Source: SZAS-103 sp038234715 (GTDB lineage: Bacteria; Pseudomonadota; Gammaproteobacteria; Xanthomonadales; Xanthomonadaceae). Taken from it: a stretch of 64,000 bases of DNA. Of the stretch, positions 40,620-48,994 are shown piece after piece (the first letter of the stretch is position 1; each line of letters begins with the position of its first letter). The notes beneath the pieces were generated by a model. The model was given only the letters and a program-made list of their open reading frames with translations, was not told where the DNA came from and searched no databases. The position numbers and the translations under genes are program-made. The stretch is from positions 1-64,000 of the forward strand of contig JBBQTD010000009.1 in NCBI GenBank assembly GCA_038234715.1, given 5' to 3'.

Positions 40620-41202
40620 ACCCGGTCAGGAAGCAGATGTAACTCAGACGCAAATAGCGGTACTTGTGGTGCGACAGATAGCTGCCGAGCGAGTACACGT
40701 CCTTCGCCATCGACAAATACACCGAACCATCGGGCTTGAGCCGCTCGGACATCTCGCGCAGGTAGCGCTCCTGGTCGAGTTCGGCGAAGTGGCCGAAGAA
40801 CAACAGGTTGAAGTGCGGCGGCAGCGCCTGTCCGGGCTTCAGGCGCAGCGGCCTGTATTTTGGCAGCACCGCAAGGATCGCCAGCAGCAATGCGGCGAGG
40901 GTGAATCCGGTGAGGGTAAGCACACTCGCGCGCAATGCCGGGTCGCCCATGCGCCCGAGGCTGATCGTGAGCACGATCGACGACACCGTGATGATGATGC
41001 TGGCCTTGGTATCGGCCATCGACGAGAGCGCGACGTGATGCTGCTGCGCGGTGCGCAGGATCACATCGCCAGTGTTGCGCTCCGGGATCGCCGCATACAG
41101 CGCGCGCAACCCGGAGGCGTCGGCAGGAGTGGATCGCGGGTTTGCTTCGTGGCCCAGGCCGCCGACGCTGGGCAGGTCCTTGTTCGTATCCGGTCCGGTC
41201 AT
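40576..41202 (-). CDS. Pycsar-effector-like membrane protein (DUF5706)
   Basis: 208 residues. N-terminal soluble helix with VILRTAQQHHVALSSMADTKASIIIT, two transmembrane segments close together (about 70-110), a soluble linker and a C-terminal hydrophobic segment (LSYICFLTGFIASVVIEA). This layout and the ADTKAS/hydrophobic pattern match DUF5706, the PycTM effector fold of Pycsar anti-phage systems, where a cyclic-nucleotide signal triggers membrane disruption. No pyrimidine cyclase (PycC) is nearby, so a defence role is not established. ATG at 41202 follows GGGGG; GTG at 41214 also possible. Confidence 0.7.
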   Translation of the reverse strand: MTGPDTNKDLPSVGGLGHEANPRSTPADASGLRALYAAIPERNTGDVILRTAQQHHVALSSMADTKASIIITVSSIVLTISLGRMGDPALRASVLTLTGFTLAALLLAILAVLPKYRPLRLKPGQALPPHFNLLFFGHFAELDQERYLREMSERLKPDGSVYLSMAKDVYSLGSYLSHHKYRYLRLSYICFLTGFIASVVIEAAHLMH

Positions 41203-41428
41203 CGCAGCCCCCACGGTTGCGGATACGTTAGCGCAATCTGCGGAACGATTGCATTTTCGCGACTTCGGCGATGGATGGCATCTTCAGTATGTCCAATCGA
41301 ATCGTGTCACGCATGCATCCGTTGCCGCCAGGCTTGGCGCAGCTCCCCCGCATGCCCGCGCAGACGCGTTCCTTTCGCAACGCAATCCGCGTGATCCGGC
41401 ATTACAGCCGTGCCCGCCAAGCGCCTGC

Positions 41429-41965
41429 TCATGCTGCAGCAGCTTGCTCCAGCGTCACCGCGACCGCGTGGATCACCGCCGCGATGCGCACCGCACTCTG
41501 CACGCCTTGCGCGGTCACGCCATGCTGACGCAGTGTCTTCTCGTGCGCATCCAGGCACATACCGCAGCCGTTGATCGCCGATACCGCAAGCGACGCGGCC
41601 TCGAACGCGATCTTCTCGATGCCGGGGTTGGCCATCACGTTCATGCGCAGGCTTGCGCGCAGGGTTTCGTATTCCTTGTTCGCGATCAGATGAGTGAAGC
41701 GGTAGTAGACGTTGGTCATGCCCATCATCGCGGCCGCTGCCCGCACGCCGTCGCTTTCGGTAGGGTCGAGTTGCTCTGCTGCAAAGGCTTCCATTGCCTG
41801 GGCCAGCGGAACTTGTCGCGCTGCGATTGCCGATGCGAAGGCAACCGCGCGGATCTGCTTCCCTGTCAGGCCCGGAGCGCCGCCTTCACTGAGCACCGAA
41901 TCAAGATTCAGGCGCAGGTCCTTGGCGTAGGGCGGCAGTGCCGCCTTGATTTCATCGAGGTTCAT
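41429..41965 (-). CDS. ahpD: Alkyl hydroperoxidase D (AhpD-type)
   Basis: 178 residues. Redox pair Cys134-Gly-Met-Cys137 and proton-relay His141 in NGCGMCLDAHEKTLRQHG are in the positions expected for mycobacterial AhpD (CxxC near 130-133). It should use a thiol donor to reduce peroxides or recycle AhpC. AGGGAAA precedes the ATG. Same strand as ahpC, 153 bases downstream, separated by a strong hairpin (42086-42110). Confidence 0.92.
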   Translation of the reverse strand: MNLDEIKAALPPYAKDLRLNLDSVLSEGGAPGLTGKQIRAVAFASAIAARQVPLAQAMEAFAAEQLDPTESDGVRAAAAMMGMTNVYYRFTHLIANKEYETLRASLRMNVMANPGIEKIAFEAASLAVSAINGCGMCLDAHEKTLRQHGVTAQGVQSAVRIAAVIHAVAVTLEQAAAA

Positions 41966-42085
41966 GGGGTTTCCCTGTGAATCCAAATTGCTGTTCGGGC
42001 CAGACATCGCGATTGAAGGCGCTACCCGCAGAGACGTTCGCGGAGTAACTGCAATGGGTACCAAGGGCGCAATGACTTCTCCCGA

Positions 42086-42110
42086 CCCCTCTCCCGAAAT
42101 GGGAGAGGGG
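42086..42110. repeat. 10-bp-stem hairpin between ahpC and ahpD
   Basis: Perfect inverted repeat CCCCTCTCCC-GAAAT-GGGAGAGGGG with no T-run on either strand. This is the form of the short palindromic spacer repeats common in Xanthomonadales. It could reduce read-through or stabilise the ahpC 3' end. Confidence 0.85.
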
Positions 42111-42118
42111 CCTTCGCG

Positions 42119-42658
42119 TCAGGCTGCCTTGAGCGTCTCGTCGCCCTGCTTCCAGTTGCACGGGCACAGCTCGTCGGTCTGCAGCGCATCAAGCACGCGC
42201 AGCACTTCGTCCGGGCTGCGGCCAACGCTCAGGTCAGTGACGTAAACGAAACGGATGATGCCGTCGGGGTCGACGATGAACGTCGCGCGCTGTGCCACGC
42301 CCTCGTTCTTGTCGAGGATACCCAGCGCCGATGTGAATTCGCGCTTGATGTCGGCCAGCATCGGAAACGGCAGCGAGCGCAGGTCATTGTGGTGAGCGCG
42401 CCAGGCATGGTGCACGAACTCGCTGTCGGTGCTACCCGTCAGCAGTTGCGCATCGCGGTCCAGGAAGGCCTGGTTCTTCGCTGCAAAACCGGCGATCTCG
42501 GTCGGGCAAACGAAAGTGAAATCCTTCGGATAGAAGAACAGCACCAGCCACTTGCCCTTGTAGGTGTCGTTGTCGATGTCCGTGAACGCCTTCGCGAGGT
42601 CGGTGGACACGGTGGCCTTGAGGCTGAATTGCGGAAGTTTGTCGCCAACGGTCAGCAT
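42119..42658 (-). CDS. ahpC: Alkyl hydroperoxide reductase subunit C (2-Cys peroxiredoxin)
   Basis: 179 residues (family about 187). Peroxidatic Cys51 in FTFVCPTEI and resolving Cys165 in ELCPCNWK; Thr, Pro and Arg of the active site are present. Starts MLTVGDKLPQF with AGGAG 9 bases upstream. Divergent from oxyR with a 274-bp control region containing an OxyR-like site; ahpD follows. No ahpF in the window, so AhpD or thioredoxin is the likely reductant. Confidence 0.95.
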   Translation of the reverse strand: MLTVGDKLPQFSLKATVSTDLAKAFTDIDNDTYKGKWLVLFFYPKDFTFVCPTEIAGFAAKNQAFLDRDAQLLTGSTDSEFVHHAWRAHHNDLRSLPFPMLADIKREFTSALGILDKNEGVAQRATFIVDPDGIIRFVYVTDLSVGRSPDEVLRVLDALQTDELCPCNWKQGDETLKAA

Positions 42659-42833
42659 GGAAAATCTCCTGGTGGGTAAAACGAAAAGGGTGCCTGTCTC
42701 GAGCAGGACGTTCTGCAACGCATCCGGAGGATTGAGCGATCGGTTCACCTTTCGGCAAAGACCGGACTGCATGCCCTGAGCTGCTTGCGACATGCTCCAA
42801 CCGATCACTGGAGTCGCATTGTCGCGACGCAGC

Positions 42834-42872
42834 ATTGATATTGCCAATGAATTGTTCATATCATGTCGATAG
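42834..42872. promoter_or_regulatory. Candidate OxyR-binding region
   Basis: In the ahpC-oxyR intergenic region, an A/T-rich stretch unusual for this DNA holds repeated ATA/TAT half-sites at roughly helical spacing (GATATTGCCAATG, CATATCATG, CGATAG). It resembles the ATAG-N7-CTAT series bound by OxyR tetramers but is not an exact match. Position 60 bases before the oxyR start fits autoregulation and activation of ahpC. Confidence 0.45.
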
Positions 42873-42932
42873 CCTGGGCCAATCGTCCAGCAGCCCCTTG
42901 ATCATGGCCGGCCCACTGCAGCGAGCGGCACG

Positions 42933-43904
42933 ATGAACCTGCGCGATCTCCACTACCTCGTCGCGCTCGCAGACCATCGGCACTTCGGTCGGGCCGCGGC
43001 AGCGAGCTTCGTGAGCCAGCCAACCCTGTCCACCCAGATCAAGAAGCTCGAGGATGAACTTGGCGTGGCGCTGGTCGAGCGCGCGCCGCGCAAGATCATG
43101 TTGACGCCGGTCGGACATGACATCGCCGAACGTGCGCGACGCATCCTTGCCGAAGTGGACCAACTCAAGGAGTCCGCGCGACGCACCCGCGATCCCGAAG
43201 CGGGCAGCGTGCGGCTCGGCATCTTTCCGACGCTTGCGCCGTATCTGCTGCCGCACGTCCTGCCGACGATCCGCGAACGCTTCCCGCGGCTGGAATTGCT
43301 GCTCGTCGAGGAGAAGACCGAAATCATCCTGCGCCAGTTGCGCGAAGGGCGCCTGGATGTCGGCGTGCTCGCCCTGCCGTTGCACGACGACCAGCTGCAC
43401 GTGGAGTTCCTGTTTGACGAACCGTTCGTGCTCGCGGTGCCGAGCATGCACGCGCTGGCGCGGCGCAGCACGTTGTCGCTGCATGACCTGGCGAACGAAC
43501 GCCTGCTGCTTCTCGAGGACGGCCACTGCCTGCGCGACCAGGCCCTGGATGTATGTACGCTCGCGGGCAGTGGCGAGCGCAACGGATTCCGCGCGACCAG
43601 CCTTGAGACGCTGCGGCAGATGGTCGCGGCCAACGTCGGCATCACCTTGCTGCCCACCTTGTCGACCAAGCCGCCTGTCGCGCATTCGAACGACATCCAC
43701 CTGCTGCGCTTCCGCGACTCACACCCCAGCCGAAGGATCGGCATGGTCTGGCGACGCAGTTCGGCGATGGCCGGTTTCCTGCTCAAGCTTGCGGATGTTT
43801 TTCGCGGGTTGCCGAAGGATTTGCTGAAGCCGGGGATGGATTCGATTGCACCTGCGAAGCCGCTTTCGAAGCGTGTCGCAGCGAAGCTCACGACGAAGAG
43901 CTAG
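42933..43904 (+). CDS. oxyR: OxyR, LysR-family peroxide-sensing regulator
   Basis: 323 residues. N-terminal winged helix-turn-helix (MNLRDLHYLVALADHRHFGRAA). The two redox cysteines, Cys199 and Cys208 in GHCLRDQALDVC, are in exactly the E. coli OxyR positions, so peroxide sensing by disulfide formation is expected. The C-terminus has a basic tail of about 20 residues. Divergent from ahpC, its likely target. Confidence 0.96.
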   Translation: MNLRDLHYLVALADHRHFGRAAAASFVSQPTLSTQIKKLEDELGVALVERAPRKIMLTPVGHDIAERARRILAEVDQLKESARRTRDPEAGSVRLGIFPTLAPYLLPHVLPTIRERFPRLELLLVEEKTEIILRQLREGRLDVGVLALPLHDDQLHVEFLFDEPFVLAVPSMHALARRSTLSLHDLANERLLLLEDGHCLRDQALDVCTLAGSGERNGFRATSLETLRQMVAANVGITLLPTLSTKPPVAHSNDIHLLRFRDSHPSRRIGMVWRRSSAMAGFLLKLADVFRGLPKDLLKPGMDSIAPAKPLSKRVAAKLTTKS

Positions 43905-44074
43905 AAACAGCAAAAGATCCAGCGGGAGAGGGAGTTCACGGGCGCTGCATCGCAGCATTCAGCCGGCCCATCGCAGGCATCGCAACAATCAATTTCCCCT
44001 TGCCGCGCGCGCGCGCTACCCTCTGGATGCCGACACATCGGCACCGATGCCATTCCATTGCCACGAGGTGAGTC

Positions 44075-44491
44075 ATGAGTCTCAAGGGCAGCAAGACAGA
44101 GGAAAACCTGAAAGCCGCATTTGCCGGCGAATCGCAGGCCAATCGTCGCTATCTGTATTTCGCGCAGAAGGCCGACGTCGAGGGCTACAACGATGTCGCA
44201 GCCGTGTTCCGTTCCACCGCCGAAGGCGAGACCGGCCATGCGCACGGACATCTGGAATACCTGGAGGAATCGGGCGACCCCGCCACCGGGCTTCCATTCG
44301 GCAGTACGTCGAACAACCTCAAGGCCGCGATCCACGGCGAGACCCACGAATATACCGACATGTATCCGGGCATGGCCAAGACTGCGCGCGACGAGGGTCA
44401 CGACGAGATCGCCGACTGGTTCGAGACGTTGGCCAAAGCCGAGCGCTCGCATGCGAATCGCTTCACCAAGGCATTGAACGAACTCGTGTGA
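44075..44491 (+). CDS. Rubrerythrin, short form
   Basis: 138 residues forming only the four-helix diiron domain: FAGESQANRRYLYFA, EGETGHAHGHL, HGETHEYTDMYPG and AKAERSHANRF supply the Glu/His ligands. The C-terminal rubredoxin domain of classical rubrerythrin is absent, so electrons must come from elsewhere, possibly the Fe-S protein encoded next. Ribosome site GAGGTGAG. First gene of a three-gene unit (rubrerythrin, Fe-S protein, DUF3501), a conserved grouping. Confidence 0.92.
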   Translation: MSLKGSKTEENLKAAFAGESQANRRYLYFAQKADVEGYNDVAAVFRSTAEGETGHAHGHLEYLEESGDPATGLPFGSTSNNLKAAIHGETHEYTDMYPGMAKTARDEGHDEIADWFETLAKAERSHANRFTKALNELV

Positions 44492-44530
44492 TCGACGCTT
44501 GAAGACGCCGCGCGCGCAGGGGAATCCACG

Positions 44531-45871
44531 ATGAACGAATCGGACCCTGCGCGCGAAGGCAGCCTCGAAGCTCCGACGCGGCATCCGGTCGCGTGGAAGT
44601 CTCCAGCGTTCTGGGACGAGGCGGCGCTCGAAGCGGAACTCGAACGCGTGTTCCATGTCTGCCATGGTTGCCGGCGTTGCGTGAGCCTGTGCAACGCGTT
44701 TCCCACGCTGTTCGATCTGGTCGATGCGTCGACGACCCTGGAAGTTGATGGCGTCGCCAAGTCCGACTACGCCAGTGTCGTCGAGCAATGCTATCTGTGC
44801 GACCTGTGTTACCAGACCAAGTGTCCGTACGTTCCGCCGCATCCATGGAACGTGGATTTCCCGCACCTGATGCTGCGCGCGAAGGCGCACAAGCATCGGC
44901 GCGGCGAAACGCCAACCTCGGCGAAGCTGCTGTCGAGCACGCGCACGGTTGGCAAGTTCGCATCCATTCCAATCGTCGTCGCAGCGGTGAATTGGGGCAA
45001 CAGTAATCCAGCGCTGCGCGTGGTGATGGAGAAGACGCTCGATGTGCATCGCGACGCTGATTTGCCGGCGTACCACAGCAACACCGCGCGCAGCAGGCTC
45101 AAGCAACTGCGCGAGGACGGTGTCGCCGTTGCAGCCGGACCAACGACAGGCAAGGTCGCGCTCTTCATCACGTGCTACGGCGACTACAACCAGCCGCAGA
45201 TGGTCGAGGACCTGGCGGCGGTGCTGCGCCACAACGGCGTGCAGGTGAGGTTGCTGCGCAAGGAAAGTTGCTGCGGCATGCCCAAGTTCGAACTCGGCGA
45301 CCTGGACAGCGTCGAGAAGTTCAAAAACGCGAACGTGCCGCTCTTGCTCGAAGCAATCAACGACGGCTACGACCTAATCGCGCCGATTCCATCGTGCGTG
45401 CTGATGTTCAAGCAGGAACTGCCGCTGCTGTTCGCCGGCAACGCCGATGTGACCAGGATCAAGCGCGCGTTCTACGATCCTTTTGAATACCTCATGCACC
45501 GGCATGCCGCGGGCTTGTTCAAGACCGATTTCCGCAACGAACTCGGCAAGATCGCCTGGCAGGCGGCATGCCACCAGCGCGTGCAGAACATCGGCCCGAA
45601 GACGCGTGATGTGCTGAACCTGGTTCCGAATACCGAAGTCGTCACGATCGCGCGCTGCTCGGGCCACGACGGCACCTACGGCGTCAAGAAGAACACCTAC
45701 GCAATCGCGCGCAAGATCGCAAGGCCAGTCGAGGCGCGGGTGAAAACCGCGGCGCCGCAGCACTTCACCAGCGACTGCGTGATGGCCGGCGCGCACATCG
45801 CGCATGGACTGAACGACGGCACGGTCGCCGTGCATCCGATCACGCTGATCCGCAAGGCCTATGGAATCTAG
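44531..45871 (+). CDS. (4Fe-4S) heterodisulfide reductase-like Fe-S protein (GlpC/CCG type)
   Basis: 446 residues. Two 4Fe-4S motifs near the N-terminus (CHGCRRCVSLCN; CYLCDLCYQTKCPY). Two CCG-type domains follow (KESCCGMPKFELGD; a second diverged copy with IPSCVLMF and ACHQRVQNIG). This resembles GlpC and HdrB and suggests electron transfer, plausibly to the rubrerythrin 40 bases upstream. GGGGAA precedes the ATG. The next gene starts 8 bases after the stop. Confidence 0.9.
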   Translation: MNESDPAREGSLEAPTRHPVAWKSPAFWDEAALEAELERVFHVCHGCRRCVSLCNAFPTLFDLVDASTTLEVDGVAKSDYASVVEQCYLCDLCYQTKCPYVPPHPWNVDFPHLMLRAKAHKHRRGETPTSAKLLSSTRTVGKFASIPIVVAAVNWGNSNPALRVVMEKTLDVHRDADLPAYHSNTARSRLKQLREDGVAVAAGPTTGKVALFITCYGDYNQPQMVEDLAAVLRHNGVQVRLLRKESCCGMPKFELGDLDSVEKFKNANVPLLLEAINDGYDLIAPIPSCVLMFKQELPLLFAGNADVTRIKRAFYDPFEYLMHRHAAGLFKTDFRNELGKIAWQAACHQRVQNIGPKTRDVLNLVPNTEVVTIARCSGHDGTYGVKKNTYAIARKIARPVEARVKTAAPQHFTSDCVMAGAHIAHGLNDGTVAVHPITLIRKAYGI

Positions 45872-45879
45872 GACTGGGC

Positions 45880-46461
45880 ATGCACAAACTGACCCGCGCC
45901 GACCTGCTGCCGCTCGAAGCCTATTCCGCGCAACGCGCCGACCTGCGCCGCCGCGCATTGGCGCACAAGCGCATGCGTACCCTGCATCTGGGCGAACACG
46001 TTACCTTGTTGTTCGAGGATCGGATCACCGTGCAGGCGCAGGTGCAGGAGATGCTGCGCATCGAACGCATCTTCGAGCTGGCCGGCATCCAGCAAGAACT
46101 CGATGCATACAACCCCCTCGTCCCCGACGGCGGCAACCTCAAGGCGACCTTGCTGATCGAGTTTCCAGACGCTACCCAGCGCGCAGTCGAACTCGCGCGA
46201 TTGCGCGGCATCGAACGCGCGTTCTACGCCGAGGTTGCCGATCACGGCCGCACCCCCGTGCATGCCGACGAAGACCTGGATCGCAGCGACGGCGACAAGA
46301 CTTCCGCCGTGCATTTCCTGCGCTTCGAATTCACATCGAATGCAATTGCTGCGATCAAATCAGGTGCGGCGTTGCGGTTCGGCATCGACGACCCTCGGAT
46401 GCCGCTGCAGGTCGAAGTGGCCGCTCCGCTGGGCGCCGCATTGATTGCAGACTTAGATTGA
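45880..46461 (+). CDS. DUF3501 family protein
   Basis: 193 residues, starts MHKLTRADLLPLEAYSAQRADLRRR, the usual DUF3501 N-terminus. Conserved blocks include THE FEDR/QVQEMLRIERIF and AYNPLVPDGGNLKATLLIEF regions. Function unknown, but the family is regularly found with rubrerythrin and a CCG-domain Fe-S protein, as here, suggesting a shared oxidative-stress role. Confidence 0.9.
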   Translation: MHKLTRADLLPLEAYSAQRADLRRRALAHKRMRTLHLGEHVTLLFEDRITVQAQVQEMLRIERIFELAGIQQELDAYNPLVPDGGNLKATLLIEFPDATQRAVELARLRGIERAFYAEVADHGRTPVHADEDLDRSDGDKTSAVHFLRFEFTSNAIAAIKSGAALRFGIDDPRMPLQVEVAAPLGAALIADLD

Positions 46462-46512
46462 ATCCGTTGGCGGCCAAGCAGGATGCGCCCAGCTTGCAAA
46501 TATGCCGACGCA

Positions 46513-48945
46513 CTACTCCTCCGCAACAATCCGCAACGCGCGGATATCGCTGCGCCCCTGGTCGTCCACCGCGCGCACGCGATGCGTGCCTGGCGCACCG
46601 GCCGGCCAGAACATCGTCTCGCCAGGTGCGGACTCGCCGAGGTACGCGTCGTCCACGAACCAGAACACGTGGCGTGCGGAGGCATCGAGGGTCACCGACA
46701 GCGCGATGCGTTCTTCCTGCGCGTGGCCTCGGCGCACGCTGTACGCAGCGCCGCGCAGAGGCGAGGTGATGCGCGGCGGATCGCCATCGGCGTTCGCGAC
46801 GTCGGTCGAAGCGGCAGCGCTCGCTTTGCAGATCGGCTCCGCCGGAGGCTGTCGCCGCGGCATGCCGGCCTGCGCAAACACATGCGCAAGGTCCGACGGC
46901 CAGTACTCGAAGATTTCCGCGTGGGCGGTGCTTGGATCGTAGGGCGGGCACGCGGCCAGGCCCGAGCGGTCATCGATCATCACGCGCCGATGCACGGTGC
47001 TCACGCGGATCGGCGACTTGCCGGGAATATACCAGGTCGTTGCGCGTTGCGGGCACCATGCATTCGGCAGGTCGCCGCTGGCCAGGCACACCTCGACGCG
47101 CTTGACGTGCGCGGGCATTGTCCATGCCGGTTCGCGCATACCCGGATCGCGCGCCTGCAATGCATCGACGATGCGGAAGAACAACGGCGCAGCGGCCTCG
47201 ATGCCGATCAATGATGGATTGCCCTGGCCGTCGAAGTTGCCGGTCCACACGATGAGCACGTACGGGCCGACGATACCGGCGGTCCATGCGTCGCGGAAAC
47301 CCCACGACGTGCCGGTTTTCCAGTACACCGGCATGCGTGTCGGCTGGCCGCTGACCGTGTCGTCGGGACGCTGGTTCTGGCGCAACATGTCCAGCACCAT
47401 GAAGCTCGCTTCGTCGCTGAGCAGTCGCACGCCCTGCGCATGCGGCGCATTGGTCGTGAAGCGCAGCGGTTGCAACACGCCGCGATTGGCGAGCATCGCG
47501 TACAGCGTCGCGAGCTCCTGCATCGTCACCTCGCCGCCGCCAAGCACGAGCGCGAGGCCGTAGTGTTTCTCGCTGGCCATGCGCGCGATGCCGGCGGACT
47601 TGAGGAATTCGTAGAAGCTCGGTGCGTTGAGCTGGGAGGCGACCCATACCGCCGGGATGTTGCGGCTGCGGATCAGTGCATCGGTCGCACTCACCGGGCC
47701 GAGGAAGCGTCCGTCGAAGTTTTCCGGGGTGAAAGGGCCGAACGAGGTCGGCACGTCACGCAGCACGGTGCGCGGATGCAGCACGCCCTGGTCCATGCCG
47801 AGTGCGTAGATGAAAGGCTTCAGGGTGGAGCCTGGAGAGCGCTTCGCCGCGGTGCCGTTGACCTGACCGGCGATCGCGCGATCGAAGTAGTCGGTCGAAC
47901 CCACCAGCGCCTTGACGCCCATGTCGCGCGTATCGATCAGCAATGCGGCGGCATTGCGCACCCCACGCTCCTGCGTGTGCGCGATGTAGTCCTGCAGCTG
48001 GCGTTCGACCGCGTGCTGCAACGGCAGGTCGAGCGTGGTGTCGATACGTGGCGGAATGCGCGCGGTGATACGTTCCTCGTCCAACACCTGCTCGACGAAG
48101 TGCGGTGCCGCGAACGGGAGTTGCTGTGGCTGCCGCATCGTGAGCGGCAGCTTGAACAGCGCGTCTTCGAGTGCATCCGCCCGATGGCTGCGACGCCAGC
48201 GCGCGTACAGCCGGTTGCGCGCGTCCAGCAGCATGCCCGATGCAGGCGCTGGATCGCCATGCGTGGCTTCCGGAGAGTGCGCTTCCGTTTGCCTGGCGTG
48301 GCGCAACCGCCGGCTCGGATCCTGCGGGATCACCGCGAGAGTCAGCGCCTCGGGCAAGGTCAGCGCACTGGCTGGCTTGCCGAAATACACCAGGCTCGCG
48401 GCGCCGACGCCTTCAATGTTGCGGCCGTACGGCGCGTAGTTGAGATAGGCCTCAAGGATGTCGTGCTTGGAATAGCGCATCTCCAGCCAGAGCGCGCGCA
48501 TGACCTGGTCGGCTTTGCCGCGCGGCGTGCGCGTGTTGATGCGATACATCAACCGCGCAAGCTGCATCGTCAGTGTCGAGCCGCCCTGGCGCACCCCGCC
48601 GCGCGCATAGGTGACGAACGCGCCGCGCGCAAGGCTCACAGGATTGAAGCCCGGATGCCAGTGGAACCACTGGTCCTCGTGCAGTTGCACGCTCATCACC
48701 AGGCTGCGTGGCATCGTGTCGAGCGCGATCCATTGCCGGTACTTCTCGTCTCTGCTCAAGGTCAGCCGCAGCAGGCGACCGTGATCGTCGTAGACCGCGC
48801 TCGACCCCGGCGCATGCGCCGACAGCGGCGGACGCGGCCAGAAACGGATGCCGGCGAGCACCACCACGATCAACAGCAACGCCATCAGCCAGTTCTGCCA
48901 GCGGCGCAGAAAAGCCAGCAAGGCGTTACAGCCCGGCGCGTTCAT
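46513..48945 (-). CDS. pbpC: Penicillin-binding protein 1C
   Basis: 810 residues (E. coli PbpC 770). N-terminal membrane anchor (LMALLLIVVVLAGIRFW); GT51 glycosyltransferase with LHEDQWFHWHPGFNP, RQGGSTLTMQLAR and YAPYGRNIEGVGAA; transpeptidase with SPGSTLKPF (SxxK), SRN, and WKTGTSWGFRDAW (KTG). It ends in the PBP1C-specific C-terminal domain. Peptidoglycan polymerase whose cellular role is unclear. Starts 49 bases after the alpha-2-macroglobulin gene on the same strand, the usual pairing. No clear ribosome site before ATG 48945. Confidence 0.95.
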   Translation of the reverse strand: MNAPGCNALLAFLRRWQNWLMALLLIVVVLAGIRFWPRPPLSAHAPGSSAVYDDHGRLLRLTLSRDEKYRQWIALDTMPRSLVMSVQLHEDQWFHWHPGFNPVSLARGAFVTYARGGVRQGGSTLTMQLARLMYRINTRTPRGKADQVMRALWLEMRYSKHDILEAYLNYAPYGRNIEGVGAASLVYFGKPASALTLPEALTLAVIPQDPSRRLRHARQTEAHSPEATHGDPAPASGMLLDARNRLYARWRRSHRADALEDALFKLPLTMRQPQQLPFAAPHFVEQVLDEERITARIPPRIDTTLDLPLQHAVERQLQDYIAHTQERGVRNAAALLIDTRDMGVKALVGSTDYFDRAIAGQVNGTAAKRSPGSTLKPFIYALGMDQGVLHPRTVLRDVPTSFGPFTPENFDGRFLGPVSATDALIRSRNIPAVWVASQLNAPSFYEFLKSAGIARMASEKHYGLALVLGGGEVTMQELATLYAMLANRGVLQPLRFTTNAPHAQGVRLLSDEASFMVLDMLRQNQRPDDTVSGQPTRMPVYWKTGTSWGFRDAWTAGIVGPYVLIVWTGNFDGQGNPSLIGIEAAAPLFFRIVDALQARDPGMREPAWTMPAHVKRVEVCLASGDLPNAWCPQRATTWYIPGKSPIRVSTVHRRVMIDDRSGLAACPPYDPSTAHAEIFEYWPSDLAHVFAQAGMPRRQPPAEPICKASAAASTDVANADGDPPRITSPLRGAAYSVRRGHAQEERIALSVTLDASARHVFWFVDDAYLGESAPGETMFWPAGAPGTHRVRAVDDQGRSDIRALRIVAEE

Positions 48946-48994
48946 GCCGGCAATCGTCGTGTCGGTCGTCAACGCAATCGCGTCACGCGCCAAC

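Noticed and set aside
42086..42110. Hairpin between ahpC and ahpD as a rho-independent terminator
   Set aside because: Strong stem but no T-run on either strand; annotated as a palindromic repeat instead.
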